A stretch of DNA of 8,590 nucleotides from Treponema sp. (GTDB lineage Bacteria; Spirochaetota; Spirochaetia; Treponematales; Treponemataceae), in NCBI GenBank assembly GCA_016290335.1, contig JAEETM010000116.1:1-8590 (forward strand), written 5' to 3'. A program made the position numbers and the translations under genes. Below the pieces are notes generated by a model. The model searched no databases and had not been told where the DNA came from. It was given only the letters and a program-made list of their open reading frames with translations. This document shows positions 6,771 through 8,590 of the stretch, piece after piece. Within the stretch, counting starts at the first letter, position 1; the number at the start of each line of letters is the position of its first letter.

Positions 6771-7442
6771 TTACTCCGCAAACAGGAAATTATTAAAGTT
6801 ATTAGCTGAGGATGGCGGGTCGTAAATAAACCTTGCATCGGAAATATCCTGATTTACCTTATAGTCAAAGAAATTGAAGATAAAGGTTTCGTTTTTTGGT
6901 GTTACGGCTTCAATTCTTCGAATAAGCTTTGTGTCCTCGTTTACTGCTATTTTTATATACTTAAAAGCTTCGGTATTACTTTTCTTTGTAAGGATAAACT
7001 TTACGACCATTTCGTCGGAGCCTTTTTCAAGAGGTTCGGCTGTCTGGCCTGTTTCGTAGGCAACGGTATAGTAGCGGCTTAAAAGTGAAAGTCCCTGTGG
7101 TGTAGAAAGAGAAGCGGCACTTCCGTTTTCCTGTGTGATTGACTGCTGCAATACAGCTGATGAATCCGGAAGATAGATTGTAAGCATATCGCCGTTAAAA
7201 CAGATTACCTGATTTTCCGGTGTGGAATAGTCCATACGCAGTAAATCAGGTGCTTTATAGGAAAGCTTTCCGGCGGTTTCCTGCTTTTCAATTTTTATTT
7301 CAAAATCGGCTTCGTAATCTTTGAGTGAGCCGTAGTATTCTGAGATTTGTTTGAAATAGGCACTTGCTGTAGTGATACCTTGTGACCAAACGGAACTTGT
7401 AATAAAAAGAATGGTCATGTATAAAAAACATCTTTTCTTCAT
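6771..7442 (-). CDS. lolA: LolA-like periplasmic lipoprotein carrier
   Basis: LolA carries lipoproteins across the periplasm from the inner-membrane LolCDE transporter to the outer membrane. The 223-residue product starts with a signal peptide: basic MKKR, hydrophobic core to about residue 18, and a probable signal peptidase I site VWS|QG (20/21). C5 is in the basic region and is not a lipobox, so the protein should be soluble. The mature part shows LolA features: the block from GKLSYKAPDLLRMDY (58-72) through QVICFNGDMLTIYLPD (78-93), and the C-terminal SDARFIYDPP (201-210). Length agrees with the family (about 200-220). A later ATG at codon 9 would remove the basic residues, so the first ATG is preferred. 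There is no clear Shine-Dalgarno, and the promoter directly upstream predicts an almost leaderless transcript. It heads the lolA-rodZ-rimO cluster. The lipoprotein carrier role is inferred from the family, which is diverse in sequence. Confidence 0.86.
   Translation of the reverse strand: MKKRCFLYMTILFITSSVWSQGITTASAYFKQISEYYGSLKDYEADFEIKIEKQETAGKLSYKAPDLLRMDYSTPENQVICFNGDMLTIYLPDSSAVLQQSITQENGSAASLSTPQGLSLLSRYYTVAYETGQTAEPLEKGSDEMVVKFILTKKSNTEAFKYIKIAVNEDTKLIRRIEAVTPKNETFIFNFFDYKVNQDISDARFIYDPPSSANNFNNFLFAE
6774..6777 (-). promoter_or_regulatory. Shine-Dalgarno site of the rodZ-like gene inside the lolA-like 3' end
   Basis: GGAG overlaps the last sense codons of the lolA-like gene (GCG GAG TAA), 11 bases before the ATG at 6762. 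The spacing is slightly long. It supports the ATG start and suggests that translation of the two genes is linked. Confidence 0.5.
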
Positions 7443-7451
7443 ATTCTAAAG

Positions 7452-7480
7452 ATTATAGCGTTTAATCATCAAATTGTCAC
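7452..7480 (-). promoter_or_regulatory. Sigma70-type promoter for lolA-rodZ-rimO
   Basis: A -35 box GTGACA (7475-7480, five of six consensus bases) is followed by a 17-base spacer and a perfect -10 box TATAAT (7452-7457). It lies wholly within the 47-base gap after ftsH. The expected start of transcription is near 7445, only about three bases before the lolA-like ATG at 7442. No terminator hairpin follows ftsH, so this may add to read-through from upstream. Confidence 0.7.
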
Positions 7481-7489
7481 TAGCAGCAG

Positions 7490-8590
7490 TTATTCAGATT
7501 TTTTTGCTTCAGAATCAGCCTTTTTTCTGGTTCTTGGTTTAGCTTTTACTTCTGTTTCCGGCTTTTCTTCGACTTTTGCCTTAGATTTTTTGGAAGCTTT
7601 TTCTGCAGAAGCTTTTTCTTCAATAGAATTATCGCTTAATTCTTTGCAGTGCTGTTCACCTTTGATTATTTCAGCGAACTCTTTGCCGTCCATAGTTTCT
7701 TTTTCCATAAGGCGGGTGGCAATGTAATCGAGCAATTCTTTATGTTCGGTAAGAAGCTTAACTGCATATTCGTATCGCTCGTTCATGATACGGGCAATTT
7801 CTTCATCAATATACTTCTGTGTTTCTTCACTGAACTCACGGATAAGCTCAGGTTCGCCGCCTGCATAACCGCGGACACCCTTTCCAAGTGTCATATTCTT
7901 GAACTTTTCGCTCATACCAAAATCGGTAATCATGCGTTTAAGAATATCTGTTGCACGGCTGATATCGTTTGCAGCACCTGTAGAAATCTCGCCGAAAACA
8001 ACCTGTTCTGCGGCACGTCCACCAAGCATTACATCAACTTCATTAATTAAATCACTCTGGGTCTGAAGTGTCTTTTCTTCTTCATCGCGATACTGTGTAA
8101 AGCCGCCAATTCCGTGTGAACGTGGCACCACTGTAATTTTGTTTACAGGTGGGTAATCCGGGGTGAAAGCTCCCATAAGGGCGTGACCTGTTTCGTGGAA
8201 TGCAACAATCTTGCGTTCCTTTTCGTTTTCGCTGCGTGTCTTTTTCTTAAGACCGATGCTTACCTTATCAATTGCATCGTTGAAATCTGCCATGGTAACC
8301 TTTTTCCGGCCATTACGTACGGCAAGGATTGCAGCTTCATTTACAACGTTTGCAAGATCTGCTCCGGCAAAACCTGTTGTTCCGTGTGCAAGAGAAGTAA
8401 AGTCAACATCACTGTCAAGCTTAACATTCTTTGCGTGGATGCGGAGAATTGCTTCACGACCAGTTACATCAGGCTTTTCAACAGGAACCTGACGGTCAAA
8501 ACGGCCGGGACGCAGAATTGCAGGGTCAAGAACATCAACACGGTTTGTAGCGGCAAGCACTATAAGTCCTTTTTCGTTATCAAAACCATC
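7490..8590 (-). CDS. ftsH: ATP-dependent zinc metalloprotease FtsH, N-terminus outside the window
   Basis: FtsH is a membrane-anchored AAA+ protease that extracts and degrades damaged or unassembled membrane proteins and some short-lived soluble ones. The visible 366 residues start inside the ATPase domain (DGFDNEKG), so the membrane segments, Walker A and Walker B lie beyond 8590. Present are the second region of homology with [20 protein letters not shown] (arginine finger region, about fragment residues 14-33), the lid helices, and the protease domain with zinc motif HETGH (132-136). Also present are [13 protein letters not shown] (162-174), [13 protein letters not shown] (189-201) and [10 protein letters not shown], whose Asp (209) is the probable third zinc ligand. 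The protein ends in a highly charged Lys/Glu/Ala-rich tail of about 55 residues after the last helices. The GTG at 8560 is an internal Val codon, not a start. All catalytic residues in view are intact. Confidence 0.97.
   Translation of the reverse strand, partial: DGFDNEKGLIVLAATNRVDVLDPAILRPGRFDRQVPVEKPDVTGREAILRIHAKNVKLDSDVDFTSLAHGTTGFAGADLANVVNEAAILAVRNGRKKVTMADFNDAIDKVSIGLKKKTRSENEKERKIVAFHETGHALMGAFTPDYPPVNKITVVPRSHGIGGFTQYRDEEEKTLQTQSDLINEVDVMLGGRAAEQVVFGEISTGAANDISRATDILKRMITDFGMSEKFKNMTLGKGVRGYAGGEPELIREFSEETQKYIDEEIARIMNERYEYAVKLLTEHKELLDYIATRLMEKETMDGKEFAEIIKGEQHCKELSDNSIEEKASAEKASKKSKAKVEEKPETEVKAKPRTRKKADSEAKKSE

Noticed and set aside
7443..7489. Terminator after ftsH
   Set aside because: No GC-rich hairpin followed by a T run was found on the minus strand; the space is occupied by the promoter boxes.
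7649..8050. 133-codon plus-strand open frame opposite ftsH
   Set aside because: It lies wholly antisense to the conserved protease domain of ftsH and its translation shows no recognisable domain; it follows from the codon pattern of ftsH.
8558..8560. GTG as a possible ftsH start
   Set aside because: The frame continues upstream with [10 protein letters not shown], a conserved FtsH stretch, so the GTG is an internal Val codon.

Overview
The window is gene-dense and every convincing gene lies on the minus strand, so transcription runs from high to low coordinates. The gene set suggests a spirochaete of the Treponema group. The basis is the LolA-like and RodZ-like envelope genes sitting together beside rimO, a cytosolic LacI-fold/GGDEF fusion of the kind seen in gut and rumen treponemes and some Firmicutes, and moderately AT-rich DNA. 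This assignment is inference from gene content; no rRNA or other decisive marker is present.

Layout in the direction of transcription: (1) 8590-7490, the C-terminal part of the membrane AAA+ protease FtsH, cut by the window edge. (2) 7489-7443, a 47-base spacer holding a very good sigma70-type promoter. (3) 7442-4215, a tight cluster of lolA-like, rodZ-like and rimO, with an 8-base gap between the first two and a 14-base overlap between the second two. rimO starts with TTG. (4) 4214-4171, a 44-base spacer with a TATAAT box and a Shine-Dalgarno site. (5) 4170-2221, a 649-residue one-component protein joining a periplasmic-binding-protein (LacI) fold to a diguanylate cyclase. (6) 2231-1, a PcrA/UvrD-type helicase that overlaps the previous gene by 11 bases and runs off the window end within its last domain.

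Working together: FtsH, LolA and the RodZ-like protein serve the envelope (membrane protein quality control, lipoprotein traffic, cell shape). RimO modifies ribosomal protein S12. The last two genes form a separate pair: a probable ligand-controlled c-di-GMP synthase followed, with likely translational coupling, by a DNA repair and replication helicase. The sugar-sensor-like cyclase is the least understood gene here and the best candidate for something new. No RNA genes, mobile elements, CRISPR arrays or gene-free stretches above 300 bases were seen.
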